Shown one piece after another: positions 40,606-49,150 of a DNA stretch of 49,150 bases. How positions within the stretch are numbered: the first letter of the stretch is position 1; the number at the start of each line of letters is the position of its first letter. A program made the position numbers and the translations under genes. The DNA comes from Methanobacteriota archaeon (GTDB taxonomy: Archaea > Hydrothermarchaeota > Hydrothermarchaeia > Hydrothermarchaeales > BMS3B), in assembly GCA_003229935.1 (NCBI GenBank), contig QIGD01000002.1, forward strand, positions 1 to 49,150, written 5' to 3'. The notes beneath the pieces are model-generated. The model had not been told where the DNA came from and did not search any database. It saw only the letters and a program-made list of their open reading frames with translations.

Positions 40606-41913
40606 ATGGAAAAGAAAATCTGTCTTACTATTGCTGGGTCAGATTCAGGAGGAGGTGCAGGCATACAACAAGATTTGAAAACCTTTGCAGCTCTGGATGT
40701 TCATGGTGTCAGTGCAATAACCGCTCTTACAGCTCAGAATACATGCGAGGTTAGAGAAGTTTTTCAAATAACCTCAGATTTTATTAAGAGTCAGATTGAT
40801 GTTATATTTAGTGATTTTAATATTTCAGCAGCCAAAACAGGTATGTTATATTCCAGTAGTATAATATCTGCTGTAAGCAGTTATGCTAAAAAGGTGCCTT
40901 TCATTGTGGACCCTGTCATGGTTTCCACTTCAGGTGATATTTTACTTGAAGAAGAAGCTCTCAGCATACTGAAAGAAAAGTTACTGTCCAGAGCTGCTTT
41001 AATCACTCCGAATATCAGGGAAGCTGAGATTCTCACAGGAATTAAGATTGAAAATTTTAGGGATATGAAGAAAGCTTCAGAGGAATTAAGTGTTTATGCC
41101 CCTGTCCTCCTTAAGGGTGGTCATCTCAGTGCAATGGATATTCTATTTTACGATAATAGAGTATATAAATTAAAAGGGAGATATATAGAAGGTGAATTTC
41201 ATGGCACAGGATGTGCCTATTCTGCTGCAGTAACTGCCTATATTGCGAGAGATTATAATCTCGTAGATGCTGTAAGGATGTCAAAAACTTATATTCAAAT
41301 CCTGATTGAAAACTCCTGCTACTATGGAAAAGGTGCAGAAATACTTGACCCTCTTTATAATCTCAAAAGAGAAGCTGAAAAGATAGGAGTTATTGAAGAA
41401 CTTTCAAAAAATGTTGAGAAACTCATTGAAATTAAAAATATTGATATGCTTATACCTGAAGTTGGTATGAACTTTGGATATGCTCTTAAAAATCCACAAA
41501 CAACTGGAGATGTTGTAGCCCTCAATGGCAGAATAGTAAAAGTTAGAGGAAAAGCCCGTACATATGGCTGTGTTGAATTTGGTGCATCAAAGCATATAGC
41601 AGGAGTTATCCTTGCAGCTTCAAAACTTTATCCAGAAATAAGAGCATGTTTAAATATAAAATTCAGCAGAAAGGTCCTTCAGGCATGCTTTAATTCTGGT
41701 ATGAGTTATGCAAGTTTTGATAGGGGAGACGAGCCATCTGGAAAAAGTACTATGGAATGGGGAACAGCCAGTGCTATGAAAAAGGCCGAAAAAGCTGTTG
41801 ATATTATATATGACAGAGGAGGTACAGGTAAGGAGGCGATGATAAGAGTGCTGGGTACCACACCTTTTGAAGTCATTGAGAAAGTTGCAGGTATAGTCGC
41901 GGGGTTAAATTAA
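40606..41913 (+). CDS. thiDN: ThiDN: HMP-phosphate kinase fused to ThiN thiamine-phosphate synthase
   Basis: Encodes 435 residues. The N-terminal ribokinase-like ThiD domain (1-260) phosphorylates hydroxymethylpyrimidine: SDSGGGAGIQQDLKTFAALDVHG, DPVMVSTSGD, TPNIREAEILTG, LLKGGH and FHGTGCAYSAA with the catalytic Cys/Asp region. The ThiN domain (about 265-435) joins HMP-PP and thiazole phosphate: IPEVGMNFGYAL, GCVEFGASKHIAGVIL and DRGGTGKEAMIRVLG. This fusion is typical of archaea. It faces away from the recombinase cassette and is followed by a radical SAM gene. Confidence 0.93.
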   Translation: MEKKICLTIAGSDSGGGAGIQQDLKTFAALDVHGVSAITALTAQNTCEVREVFQITSDFIKSQIDVIFSDFNISAAKTGMLYSSSIISAVSSYAKKVPFIVDPVMVSTSGDILLEEEALSILKEKLLSRAALITPNIREAEILTGIKIENFRDMKKASEELSVYAPVLLKGGHLSAMDILFYDNRVYKLKGRYIEGEFHGTGCAYSAAVTAYIARDYNLVDAVRMSKTYIQILIENSCYYGKGAEILDPLYNLKREAEKIGVIEELSKNVEKLIEIKNIDMLIPEVGMNFGYALKNPQTTGDVVALNGRIVKVRGKARTYGCVEFGASKHIAGVILAASKLYPEIRACLNIKFSRKVLQACFNSGMSYASFDRGDEPSGKSTMEWGTASAMKKAEKAVDIIYDRGGTGKEAMIRVLGTTPFEVIEKVAGIVAGLN

Positions 41914-41940
41914 TAAACGTGAAGATTTCAATCCTCTTCC

Positions 41941-43722
41941 ATGAATCAAGAGACTGAAACCCATCTGGAATATTCATTACATAGAGAAAAGGCTAAAACT
42001 CCCGAAGAGCTTTATATTGATTATAAAAATACCTATATTTATCTTATACTTTCGAAAATCCAGAGGAAATTTGATGAGAAGGGCTTTCACCAGATGTTAG
42101 CCTATCTTGTGATGGTGATATTCACCTTTGATTATCTTGACCGCACAGGAAATCATAGAGAAACCAGAGAATTTTTAAAGTTTACAGGCTGGTCACTTGA
42201 CAGGTACTCAGAACTTTCAGGTAAAAACCTTGAAGATAAGATAACTCTGGCTGTGAATATTGAATATCCCCAGCTACCTGAAGATGAAAAATCTGAAATT
42301 ATAAAGATGGTGAAGGCTTCTTGGAAATGGCTGAATCTGGATAAAAATGAGACAGAAAATTTTGAAAAAATTATAGACGAAAAAAGAAGGTTATATAAGT
42401 TAATTGACACTCTCCATGATAGAGAAAGATTAAACATAATTGAATTTTTGAGAGAAAATATGGGTACTGAAACCAGTATTGAACTTATGAATATTGGAAT
42501 AGTACCTACAGAGCTTTGTGTTAATAACTGCCGCTTCTGTGTTGCAGCATGGAAATCAAAACCAGAGGAGAGAGGTAAAAGTATAACTCCTGAGGATTTT
42601 AAGCGTATTGCCTCGGAAGTAATGACTTTTGCAAATAAAGAGAACCTGATAGTTACAGTAACTGGAGGTGAGCCTTTCCTAGAGCTTGATAGGCTTGAAG
42701 ATCTGATTTCTAGAGCAGACTCCAGAATTGATATAACTACCAGTGGTATATGGGCATCCTCTGAAGAAAAAGCCTATGAAGTTCTCAGCAGGATTGATAG
42801 AGCGAGAAAGAAAAATACAAATAAAAACTTTCATATGTCCCTTCAGCTTAGTTTAGATGCCTTCCACCAGGAGGTTTTCCATGATGAAAGAGGAAATTAT
42901 TATCAGAATGTGCCTGTTGAATATCTGATTAATATTATCAATGTTATACATAAGAAAATCCCTGAAATTGAACTTGTTCTCCTTACAAAGCTATCTGTTT
43001 ATCCTGACCCTCTTGTCCAGTTAATTCTCAGACTTGGGGAAAATGGGTATACAGTGAGGCTGGGGGAGAAGTTCTATAAAGAAAGTATTAAAATACCTAT
43101 TATTGAAGGTAGCGATATTATAACAAAACCGGCATTACTGAAAGCCTATATGTATCTTGTGCCTCGTGGCACCACGGGGCAGGAAGTCCAGCCAATTCTT
43201 ATCTTCTATACTGCTGTTGAGAGTATAGGCAAAGCTTCTGCCCTTGAAGAATTTGAATTTCCTGGCTTCAGAAGGGAAGTGAAGCAATTTCTCGAAGGAA
43301 AGTTTCCTGAACCCCTGCCCCTCATTGGAATAGAGGTGAGTGACGATGGTCTTGTGTACCCTGGAGCTCACTCCCTATATACATGGAGTATAGGAGATGT
43401 GTTGCATGAAAGTCTTGATGAGATTTATGATAGGATAAAATATGACCCTCTTGTTAGAGCTCTTAACACCTCACCCTATCTCATAGTAAAAATTGCCTTT
43501 GAGGCTGAAGAACTCGAGCTTGAAAGAGAATCATCACCCCTTGCTGCAGTATATAAAGTTCTTGAAAGACCTGAACTCCGTCTTTATATAACTAAAAGGC
43601 TCCTTCAGGAACTTCTAGAGTACAACCCATTCATAAGGAAGTTAAGAATACCAGAAAAGAAATATCTATTACGTGATTATAAAAATGCTGTAAAAAATAA
43701 CACAATATATAAAAATGAGTGA
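41941..43722 (+). CDS. Radical SAM protein with long N-terminal extension
   Basis: Encodes 593 residues. The [4Fe-4S] SAM motif CVNNCRFC (Cys193, 197, 200; CxxxCxxC) follows about 190 helical residues of unknown family. VTVTGGEPFLEL is the GGEP SAM-binding motif near 240. The barrel continues with DITTSGIWA and MSLQLSLDAFHQEVF. The C-terminal 200 residues lack a cysteine-rich SPASM domain. The substrate is unknown. It sits 27 nt after thiDN but no thiamine link is evident. The next gene pair downstream is another radical SAM system. Confidence 0.8.
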   Translation: MNQETETHLEYSLHREKAKTPEELYIDYKNTYIYLILSKIQRKFDEKGFHQMLAYLVMVIFTFDYLDRTGNHRETREFLKFTGWSLDRYSELSGKNLEDKITLAVNIEYPQLPEDEKSEIIKMVKASWKWLNLDKNETENFEKIIDEKRRLYKLIDTLHDRERLNIIEFLRENMGTETSIELMNIGIVPTELCVNNCRFCVAAWKSKPEERGKSITPEDFKRIASEVMTFANKENLIVTVTGGEPFLELDRLEDLISRADSRIDITTSGIWASSEEKAYEVLSRIDRARKKNTNKNFHMSLQLSLDAFHQEVFHDERGNYYQNVPVEYLINIINVIHKKIPEIELVLLTKLSVYPDPLVQLILRLGENGYTVRLGEKFYKESIKIPIIEGSDIITKPALLKAYMYLVPRGTTGQEVQPILIFYTAVESIGKASALEEFEFPGFRREVKQFLEGKFPEPLPLIGIEVSDDGLVYPGAHSLYTWSIGDVLHESLDEIYDRIKYDPLVRALNTSPYLIVKIAFEAEELELERESSPLAAVYKVLERPELRLYITKRLLQELLEYNPFIRKLRIPEKKYLLRDYKNAVKNNTIYKNE

Positions 43723-43787
43723 CTGGTTTCAGATTGTAAAAGAAAGAATATATATATTACCTGTGTTAACAATATTATGGTGATAAT

Positions 43788-44006
43788 ATGAAAATAAGTA
43801 AAATAAATAAGAAGGTTCTATATAGTTGTGCTCAGTGCCATAAGGGCTGCATGTAGATGATTAATATGGGGCTAACTGAAGAAGTGAGGACAAGAGTGTG
43901 TACCAAGTGTGATTTTTATAAAGAAGAAGAGAAGCTGGAATGTGCAGCCTTCAAAGAAGCAAGAAAACTGGTTGAGCAAAAGAAAATAACACTTGATGAT
44001 CTCTGA
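43788..44006 (+). CDS. Cys-rich 72-codon frame with in-frame TAG
   Basis: One frame of 72 codons runs from ATG 43788 to TGA 44004-44006, with a TAG at codon 23 (43854). The N-terminal part reads KVLYSCAQCHKGCM (Cys14, 17, 21). After the TAG come TRVCTKCDFYKEEEKLECAAF (Cys38, 41, 52) and a helical Lys/Glu-rich end. The TATA-like AATATATATATTA lies about 35 nt upstream and GGTGAT precedes the ATG. The TGA overlaps the next start (TGATG). Either TAG is read through, or the gene is broken, or an ATG directly after TAG starts a shorter protein of 49 residues. Function unknown. A substrate or Fe-S/zinc partner of the next enzyme is possible. Confidence 0.55.
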
Positions 44007-45169
44007 TGTATCCTAAACTTAAGAATTCAGTTTTGAAGATGGCTGAATCTCCTTTTTTGTATAATTATTTAGAAGATGAAATATATGAATTGGATTTTGA
44101 AGCCTTTGACCTCCTGAAACATTTCACAGGTAAAAATTCATTGGAATCTATTACAAGAGACCCTTCGGAGGAGGTTAAGGAACTGATTGATTTCTTGGCC
44201 TCTGAAGGATGTATAGAAGACAGCCATATGAAACATTCCTGTGATATGTTCAATGTTGTAGAAAATTCTAAACCTTCTCTCAGATATCTCCAGATGCACA
44301 TAACAACAAAATGCAATCTGGACTGTGCCCACTGCTACCTTGGAAAGAAAAGTGGTATTGATATGGAAAAAAAGCTTGCTTTTAAAATAATAGATGAGTT
44401 CTCTGAGGTTGGATGGAAGCTTTTGATAACTGGTGGCGAACCCTTTCTAAGCAGTCACTTCTGGGATATTCTGAAATATGCATCAAAGAAACCCCTGAGA
44501 ATTGAGGTTTTCACAAATGGAACACTTCTCACAGAAGGTATGGCAGAAAAGCTTGGCAAATATGCTCACATGGTACAGATTAGTCTTGATGGTATTGAAA
44601 CAGGGCATGAAATTTTGAGAGGAAGGGGAACTTTCAAAAGTACAATAAAAGGGATAGAAAATGCCAGAAAATACGTTGAGGTTTCGATAGCCACTATGAT
44701 TCACTCCTATAATCTTAAGGAATTCCCGGAACTTTCGGAATTAATTGAAGAACTTGATATTGAGGGTTGGAGCCTTGATGTACCCTCATCCAAAGGCAAT
44801 CTTGAATTCAGGCAGGAGCTTATTCCTGATTATAAAGAAGCAGCCAGAATATATTCTAGCTATGGTTTCTCCAATGAAATGCATCTTGGGAGTGAGAATT
44901 TTGCATGTGGCTCTCATCTTATGTCTGTAAGTGTTGATGGAAATATAACAAAATGTGGCTTCTTTGATAGGAGTTTGGGCAGAATTGGTAAAATCTCGCT
45001 TATGGAGGGCTGGAAGAAAGTTATTGAAAATTTTGTTCCAGATTTACAGGAGTTGGAATGCCGAGAATGTATAAACCTCAGAGAATGTAGGGGAGGTTGT
45101 AGATATAGGGCTGAATTAAGTGGGGATTTTCTTGCTAAAGACCCCTTCATGTGCACACTTCTGGAATAA
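44006..45169 (+). CDS. Radical SAM/SPASM protein with PqqD-like N-terminus
   Basis: Encodes 387 residues. Residues 1-75 resemble a PqqD/RRE-like winged helix (FLYNYLEDEIYELDFEAFDLL, then a leucine-rich helix). The radical SAM motif CNLDCAHC (Cys103, 107, 110) and LLITGGEPFLS follow. The C-terminus is a SPASM domain with cysteines in FACGSHLM, TKCGFF, ECRECINLRECRGGC and FMCTLL that would bind auxiliary Fe-S clusters. This architecture is shared by peptide-modifying enzymes and by heme-synthesis AhbC/AhbD/NirJ-like proteins. The coupled small Cys-rich gene suggests the former, without proof. Confidence 0.82.
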   Translation: MYPKLKNSVLKMAESPFLYNYLEDEIYELDFEAFDLLKHFTGKNSLESITRDPSEEVKELIDFLASEGCIEDSHMKHSCDMFNVVENSKPSLRYLQMHITTKCNLDCAHCYLGKKSGIDMEKKLAFKIIDEFSEVGWKLLITGGEPFLSSHFWDILKYASKKPLRIEVFTNGTLLTEGMAEKLGKYAHMVQISLDGIETGHEILRGRGTFKSTIKGIENARKYVEVSIATMIHSYNLKEFPELSELIEELDIEGWSLDVPSSKGNLEFRQELIPDYKEAARIYSSYGFSNEMHLGSENFACGSHLMSVSVDGNITKCGFFDRSLGRIGKISLMEGWKKVIENFVPDLQELECRECINLRECRGGCRYRAELSGDFLAKDPFMCTLLE

Positions 45170-45213
45170 CTCTAGGAAAATAGGACAGAGAGGGTTTATT
45201 AAAAACCTCCTTC

Positions 45214-46812
45214 TCAGGCACCTCCCTTCCCAAGGCTGCTGGCAGCTATTACATCATCTATTCTAAGAATCATAACTGCAACTTCACTTGCGCTGTCTAT
45301 AGCCTGAATTTTGACATTTGTAGGAGTTATGAGTCCAGATTCAATCACATTCTCCAGCCTTTTTGTCATAACATTGTATCCTATATCTCTATTCTCTTCA
45401 TGCTTTGTTCTTAGTTCTACAAGAGTATCTATCGGGTCCAAACCTGCGTTTTCAGCCAGTGCTCTAGGTATAACCTCCAGAGCGTCAGCGAATGCCTCTA
45501 TTGCAAGCTGTTCTCTTCCACCTATACTCTTGGCATATTCTCTTATCCCTCTGGCAGTTTCAACTTCAGATGCGCCTGCTCCTGCAATAACCTTTCTATA
45601 TCTTATGGCAGAAATTACAACACCCAGAGAATCATCTATAACTCTCTCAATCTCATCCACTATATGCTTTGTTCCACCTCTCACGAGTATTGTCACAGCT
45701 TTAGGTTTCTTACACTCTTTCGTGAATACCATTCCGTCATCGCCGATTTTCATTTCTTTAACTATGCCAGCATATCCTAAATCCTTTTCTGATATATCCT
45801 CAAGATTTGTTACTATTGTTGCTCCTGTAGCTCTTGACAGTTTTTCTATATCGCCTTTCTTCACCCTTCTCACAGCAAATATTCCTTCTTTTGCAAGATA
45901 GTGCTGTGCTAAATCATCGATACCCTTCTGGCAGAATAACACAGTAGCACCGCTTTCTTTAATCTGCTCCACCATAGTTTTTATCATTCTCTCCTCTTCA
46001 TTAATGAATGCCTGTAGCTGACTCGGGTCAGTGATATTAATCTTTGCATTCACTTCGGTCTTTTCAATTTCAATTGGAGCATTCAGCAGTGCAATTTTTG
46101 CATTACTTATTTTAGTTGGCATTCCTGGGTGTACTCTCTCCTTGTCTATCACAACACCCTGAATAAGCTCTGTATCTTTTATACTTCCTCCTTCCTTCTT
46201 CTCTATTTTGATGTTGTCCACATCAATTATAACCTTTCCATTATCTTCTTCGGCAATAGTCTCCACTGCCTTCACAATAAGTTCAGATAGGTCATTTTTT
46301 ACTTTTTCTGCTACTTTACCTGTCATAGCCATAACTGCAACATTTTTTAAAGAATCAATATCCTCAATAGAAATTTCATGGGACATATCATCAAGTATTT
46401 TCTTTGCCTTTTCTGCAGCTAGACGATATCCACTTGCTATTATTGTTGGATGCACGTCCTGCTCGAGAAGGTCCTCTGCACATTTCAGAAGCTCTCCAGT
46501 TATAACCACGGCAGTTGTTGTACCATCGCCAGCCTCATCTTCCTGAGTCTTGGCAATATCAACCATCATCTTGCCCACAGGATGTTCAATATCCATCTTT
46601 TTGAGTATTGTAGCACCATCATTTGTTATAACTGCATCTCCTATGCTGTCCACAAGCATCTTGTCCATCCCTTTTGGACCTAGGGTTGTCTTTAGAGCTT
46701 CTGCAATAATTCTGGCAACGAGAATATTTATCCTCCTCGCTTCTCTTCCTGTGGTTCTCTCTGTACCTTCCTTCAGTACGATTGCAGGCTGTCCTCCTGA
46801 TTGTTGAGCCAT
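45214..46812 (-). CDS. thsA: Thermosome subunit (group II chaperonin)
   Basis: Encodes 532 residues. It forms the archaeal double-ring folding chamber. Typical motifs are TLGPKGMDKMLVD near residue 42, TNDGATILKK near 58, DEAGDGTTTAVV (nucleotide site) near 92, VNAKINITDPSQLQAF and AGAGASEVETARGIREYA near 405. It ends with IRIDDVIAA-like LRIDDVIAAS followed by a short Gly tail. AGGAGGT lies well placed before the ATG. A broken copy of its C-terminus lies at 29333. It converges with the radical SAM gene. Confidence 0.96.
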   Translation of the reverse strand: MAQQSGGQPAIVLKEGTERTTGREARRINILVARIIAEALKTTLGPKGMDKMLVDSIGDAVITNDGATILKKMDIEHPVGKMMVDIAKTQEDEAGDGTTTAVVITGELLKCAEDLLEQDVHPTIIASGYRLAAEKAKKILDDMSHEISIEDIDSLKNVAVMAMTGKVAEKVKNDLSELIVKAVETIAEEDNGKVIIDVDNIKIEKKEGGSIKDTELIQGVVIDKERVHPGMPTKISNAKIALLNAPIEIEKTEVNAKINITDPSQLQAFINEEERMIKTMVEQIKESGATVLFCQKGIDDLAQHYLAKEGIFAVRRVKKGDIEKLSRATGATIVTNLEDISEKDLGYAGIVKEMKIGDDGMVFTKECKKPKAVTILVRGGTKHIVDEIERVIDDSLGVVISAIRYRKVIAGAGASEVETARGIREYAKSIGGREQLAIEAFADALEVIPRALAENAGLDPIDTLVELRTKHEENRDIGYNVMTKRLENVIESGLITPTNVKIQAIDSASEVAVMILRIDDVIAASSLGKGGA

Positions 46813-46937
46813 ACTTATCTACCTCCTGTATATCATAATACAAATCCTACACTTTAATTTTTCTCTCAATAAATCAAAAAAAATTATAACTGACAGTTGA
46901 AATATCACAGAATGAAAAAGATAGAGTATTTGTTTAG

Positions 46938-48301
46938 TTACCCTACGCAAAGCTCTTTTCTCAGCAGATTTTCCATCTCTTTGTAGACATCTTTTTCCAG
47001 AAGTTGCCATGTGGCCAACAGCGATGCGATGTACTGGTAATGCTCAGCTCCTTTCTCAGACCTGAATGTCCCGATTATCTTCCTCATGATAACATGTTCC
47101 CGCATGGCCTGTTCACCTAGATTATTTGTAGGTTCCATGCCTGAGTAGAGCAGACATGTGTACCAGCACCCAAGCCCATTCTTTATATATGTCATAGGTT
47201 TGTGAAGTCCCTCATACTTAGTGAATCTTTCCACTAACTGGGCCATCTCAATATCCCACTGTTTTTTCATTTGTTTCCTATCTTCCATGGGCGGCTCTTT
47301 ATCCAGGAACTTCCTCATTTTCTTGAATTTGCAGTGGATGACCTTTGAGAGTTCTTCTCTTTCTGGCATGTCCTTATAGTCATCCACTTCCCGAAGGAGA
47401 TGTACCCAGCATCGCTGCAAGACCTGAAAGGTATTGTATGCTGATCAGCCGTCGGTTATGCCAACACCTGCAATTTTTGCTCCCAGGATTTCCTCCAACA
47501 CTTTCCTACTTTTTGATGGCCTGATTACCACCAGAATATCCGTGGGTGTCCTGAATATCCATAGCCACCAGTTTTTGCCGTTGACTCTAATTCCAGTTTC
47601 ATCCACGTATTTCTAGGGTGCATTACGCGTTCAAGGGTTCGGAGATACTCGTTCTGGCAGGCGCTGCCCACCCTTAAAAGCATGTCTTGAATGCCTTTAG
47701 GGCTGATGCCAAAGTCATTAACCTTGCTGGTAAAATTCCCAATCTTACGAAGAACACCTCTGAGCATGAACTTGAGCATGGTGACATAGACCAGAAGACC
47801 TATGCCGAACCTGCCTTTCTGTGGGCAATCCTCATGCTTGGCTGTGAACTAGTGACCACAGTTATTGCATTTGACGACACTCCTATCAAACTGTGTAGCT
47901 TTGATCTGCTGGAGTCGGTATATTAAATCCTCAATTACTACAGGATTAACATCAATCTATTCAAGGTCGCTGCTGCCGCACTTCTCACAGTGGTCTGCGA
48001 ACACACCTACGTATTCGTCAGGATTTTGGATGGGCCTTGTGTCTCCTCTGTGGCCTTTTGGTGCTCCACGTTTCTGGCCATCCTTGCGTTTCGGTTTCTT
48101 CTTGAATCGCTTTGCTGATGAGGGTGTGTGAGGGTTCTCATATTTTGCCAGCTCTTTCTTGAGATATGCAATCTCTTTAGCCTGAGCAGCAATAATTTTA
48201 GCTTGCTTGGCTACCGTTTTATTAAGTTCCTCTACACGGACGTGGATGTCCATGTAGGATGGGTCTGGGGATGAAGGTAATTTGGCCAAACTTGCTGCCA
48301 T
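46938..48301 (-). pseudogene. Degenerate IS66-family transposase
   Basis: Three pieces in different frames line up in order on the minus strand. The first (48301-47957) has a leucine-zipper helix (VEELNKTVAKQAKIIAAQAKE), a basic KRFKKKPKRKDGQKRGAPKGH stretch and CEKCGS, as at the N-terminus of IS66 TnpC. The second (47779-47525) covers GISPKGIQDMLLRVGS and the first catalytic region. The third (47420-46938) has CWVHLLREVDDYKDM, GMEPTNNLGEQAMR and a RSEKGAEHYQYIASLLATW end containing the last catalytic Glu. At least two frameshifts and several stops kill the gene. No tnpA/tnpB partners are seen. Confidence 0.85.
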
Positions 48302-48432
48302 GAAAGGTGATACAACCTCATGCCCTTATAAAACATAGCCAAGAGAGCGTGGGAAAAGTGTTAAGAAGGTGAACTAGCTAAACATATACAAAGAATTTAA
48401 AGAAAGAATAAAGAAGCAGGAGGTGAATCAAA
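48302..48432. other. Noncoding spacer with promoter-like sequence
   Basis: CTTATAAAAC near 48324 is TATA-like on the plus strand. AGCAGGAGGTGA lies directly before the next gene's ATG. GAGCGTGGGAAAA near 48345 recalls an IS605-type arm, but no partner arm is seen. No gene is recognised. Confidence 0.35.
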
Positions 48433-48612
48433 ATGAGGTGGAATATGTGTGTATATTGTAAGAATTATATTCCTGATATTGGATTTGGATATATGCAAAC
48501 TATCGGATTAAGAGGAAATCAAATTGATAGTAAAATATGTATAGATTGTAAATTAACAGATAATAAAGGAATACCAGAAAAATTTGAAAGGAGGAATAAA
48601 AATGGAATTTGA
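48433..48612 (+). CDS. 59-residue protein with two CxxC motifs
   Basis: A short gene from ATG 48433 with a strong AGGAGGTGA site. The protein begins MRWNMCVYCKNYIPDIGFGY and has a second pair in KICIDCKLTDNK, a four-cysteine zinc-knuckle arrangement spaced by about 28 residues. The tail is basic. A further ATG (48602) with its own AGGAGG site starts MEFEVRIKLHSTI but meets a TAG at 48641, where the transposase fragment begins. The pair thus looks like a small operon cut by an insertion. Family not recognised. Confidence 0.55.
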   Translation: MRWNMCVYCKNYIPDIGFGYMQTIGLRGNQIDSKICIDCKLTDNKGIPEKFERRNKNGI

Positions 48613-48640
48613 AGTAAGAATAAAGTTGCATAGCACAATC

Positions 48641-49032
48641 TAGGAAAACAAGGATTGAAACAGGATTCCAATTCTTGCCTCAAGTTTAGTTTCTTTTGTT
48701 GCATTGTCATGGGAGTTATCCCAGTGCTGGATAGCAAGAAGATTAAAGCGGATGATTTGATTAAGGGGACAAATCACCGGTACAGAAAATGTGTGTTCGG
48801 AAAATTCACAGAAAATGTTCTGAATGCACTGGCAAGGCTTAGACCTGCTTGTGAAAGGCTATTTTCAAGAGAGGAAAAGTATTCTCAGGCAAGACTACCA
48901 TCAAGGACACTGAAAAGAGCAAGATTCTGGTTACTAATGGCTGAACTCGTTTCTCTAATGACAGATATGACAGCAGTAAGTTTCAGAAGAATGGGTCTGG
49001 CAAGATGCACTACTGCCTTTAAAAGGCTATGA
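48641..49032 (+). pseudogene. C-terminal fragment of a DDE transposase (IS4/IS5-like)
   Basis: The readable frame (48655-49032) covers GVIPVLDSKKIKADD, then LARLRPACERLFSREEKYSQAR and a hydrophobic end. The pattern of VLD, then R-P-x-x-E-R-x-F-S-R near the C-terminus is that of IS4/IS5-type DDE transposases, where the final Glu is catalytic. The first two catalytic Asp regions are missing. It starts inside the small gene at 48602 and its right end was not located with confidence. CTAGATTT recurs at 49067 and 49141. Confidence 0.65.
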
Positions 49033-49150
49033 AAAGATTACTTTTTTTATAAGAGGGGGATAACCTAGATTTGACAGTTTGCTCCGCTAACTTATTCGAA
49101 AAATGAATTTGACAGAAGCCGGAAATATGTGGTTTTGACCCTAGATTTAT
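49033..49150. other. Noncoding end of window, transposon flank
   Basis: No gene is seen. CCTAGATTTGACAG (49066-49079) and CCCTAGATTTAT (49139-49150) share CCTAGATTT, and AATCTAGG (48637-48644) at the start of the transposase fragment is partly complementary. These may be insertion-sequence ends. Confidence 0.3.

Noticed and set aside
43854..43856. General pyrrolysine recoding of TAG in this genome
   Set aside because: TAG ends several clearly ordinary genes here (eS31, PIN, KaiC-like, tfx, acs, PAC2), and no pyl genes are in the window. Read-through is left only as a local possibility for the Cys-rich gene and the acs tail.
45311..46807. Long plus-strand frames opposite the thermosome gene
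   Set aside because: They mirror a fully recognisable thermosome sequence and are rich in Ser, Ile and Phe, as expected of antisense shadows.
1..49150. CRISPR array or cas genes
   Set aside because: No regularly spaced short direct repeats and no Cas-like proteins were seen. The recurring sequences are hairpin ends and a MITE.

Overview
The window is archaeal and low in GC. The information-processing genes are all of archaeal type: eS31 and eS24 ribosomal proteins, Spt4, RpoE1, alpha-NAC, thermosome, archaeal GluRS, RNase J and topoisomerase I. Lipid precursors come from the archaeal mevalonate route (mevalonate kinase, isopentenyl phosphate kinase, type 2 IPP isomerase). An MptE-type pterin kinase and a Tfx-type regulator point to a euryarchaeote-like lineage that makes methanopterin. 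A complete dsrAB pair points to dissimilatory sulfite chemistry. The lineage cannot be resolved further from this sequence.

Layout. 1-2.6 kb: eS31-eS24-dephospho-CoA kinase-spt4-rpoE1-PIN cluster, with a fragment of a membrane pyrophosphatase inside it. 2.7-7.5 kb: small zinc-ribbon, acetyltransferase, membrane and TPR genes, and a frameshifted Mrp ATPase. 7.6-10.4 kb: dsrB, dsrA and a small ferredoxin. 10.4-13.1 kb: topA, a DUF167 gene and a UPF0058 gene. 13.4-17.6 kb: a tungstate/molybdate transporter (wtpA convergent with wtpBC), the wreck of a second ABC ATPase and tfx. 17.6-20.4 kb: tiny C2H2 protein, alpha-NAC, TusA, KaiC-like ATPase, mptE, guaA amidotransferase. 20.5-21.6 kb: decayed IS605-type element and a pseudogene. 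21.6-29.1 kb: apgM, thrC, membrane proteins, cbiX, acs. 29.5-35.4 kb: mevalonate-RNase J-gltX run. 35.4-38.2 kb: small genes, PAC2 chaperone, tRNA-Ser(CGA). 38.3-40.5 kb: a compact serine-recombinase cassette. 40.6-46.8 kb: thiDN, two radical SAM genes with a Cys-rich small gene, thermosome. 46.9-49.15 kb: broken IS66 and a second transposase fragment.

The accessory DNA has a clear internal logic. Two families of IS200/IS605-like ends (hairpins) are scattered through intergenic regions. Family A carries a dead tnpB. Family B carries no transposase but a conserved reading frame of about 110 codons. A 107-bp MITE occurs four times, each time inserted at the TTTA loop of an IS605-type hairpin. 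Several gene fragments (thermosome C-terminus, ABC ATPase C-terminus, one unknown) begin exactly at a family A right end.

The strongest candidate for an undescribed system is the 38.3-40.5 kb cassette. It comprises a winged-helix regulator, a serine-recombinase relative that keeps the DNA-binding recombinase domain but lacks the catalytic serine motif, and a separate short recombinase with an intact catalytic domain. A 26-bp interrupted perfect palindrome with an AG centre lies between the two recombinase genes, and related TTTTACAAYAATG motifs lie at both ends. A second lead is the 43.8-45.2 kb pair: a 72-codon Cys-rich frame with one in-frame TAG, translationally coupled to a SPASM radical SAM gene. 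GluRS is interrupted by a frameshift exactly at an A AAA AAG heptamer.
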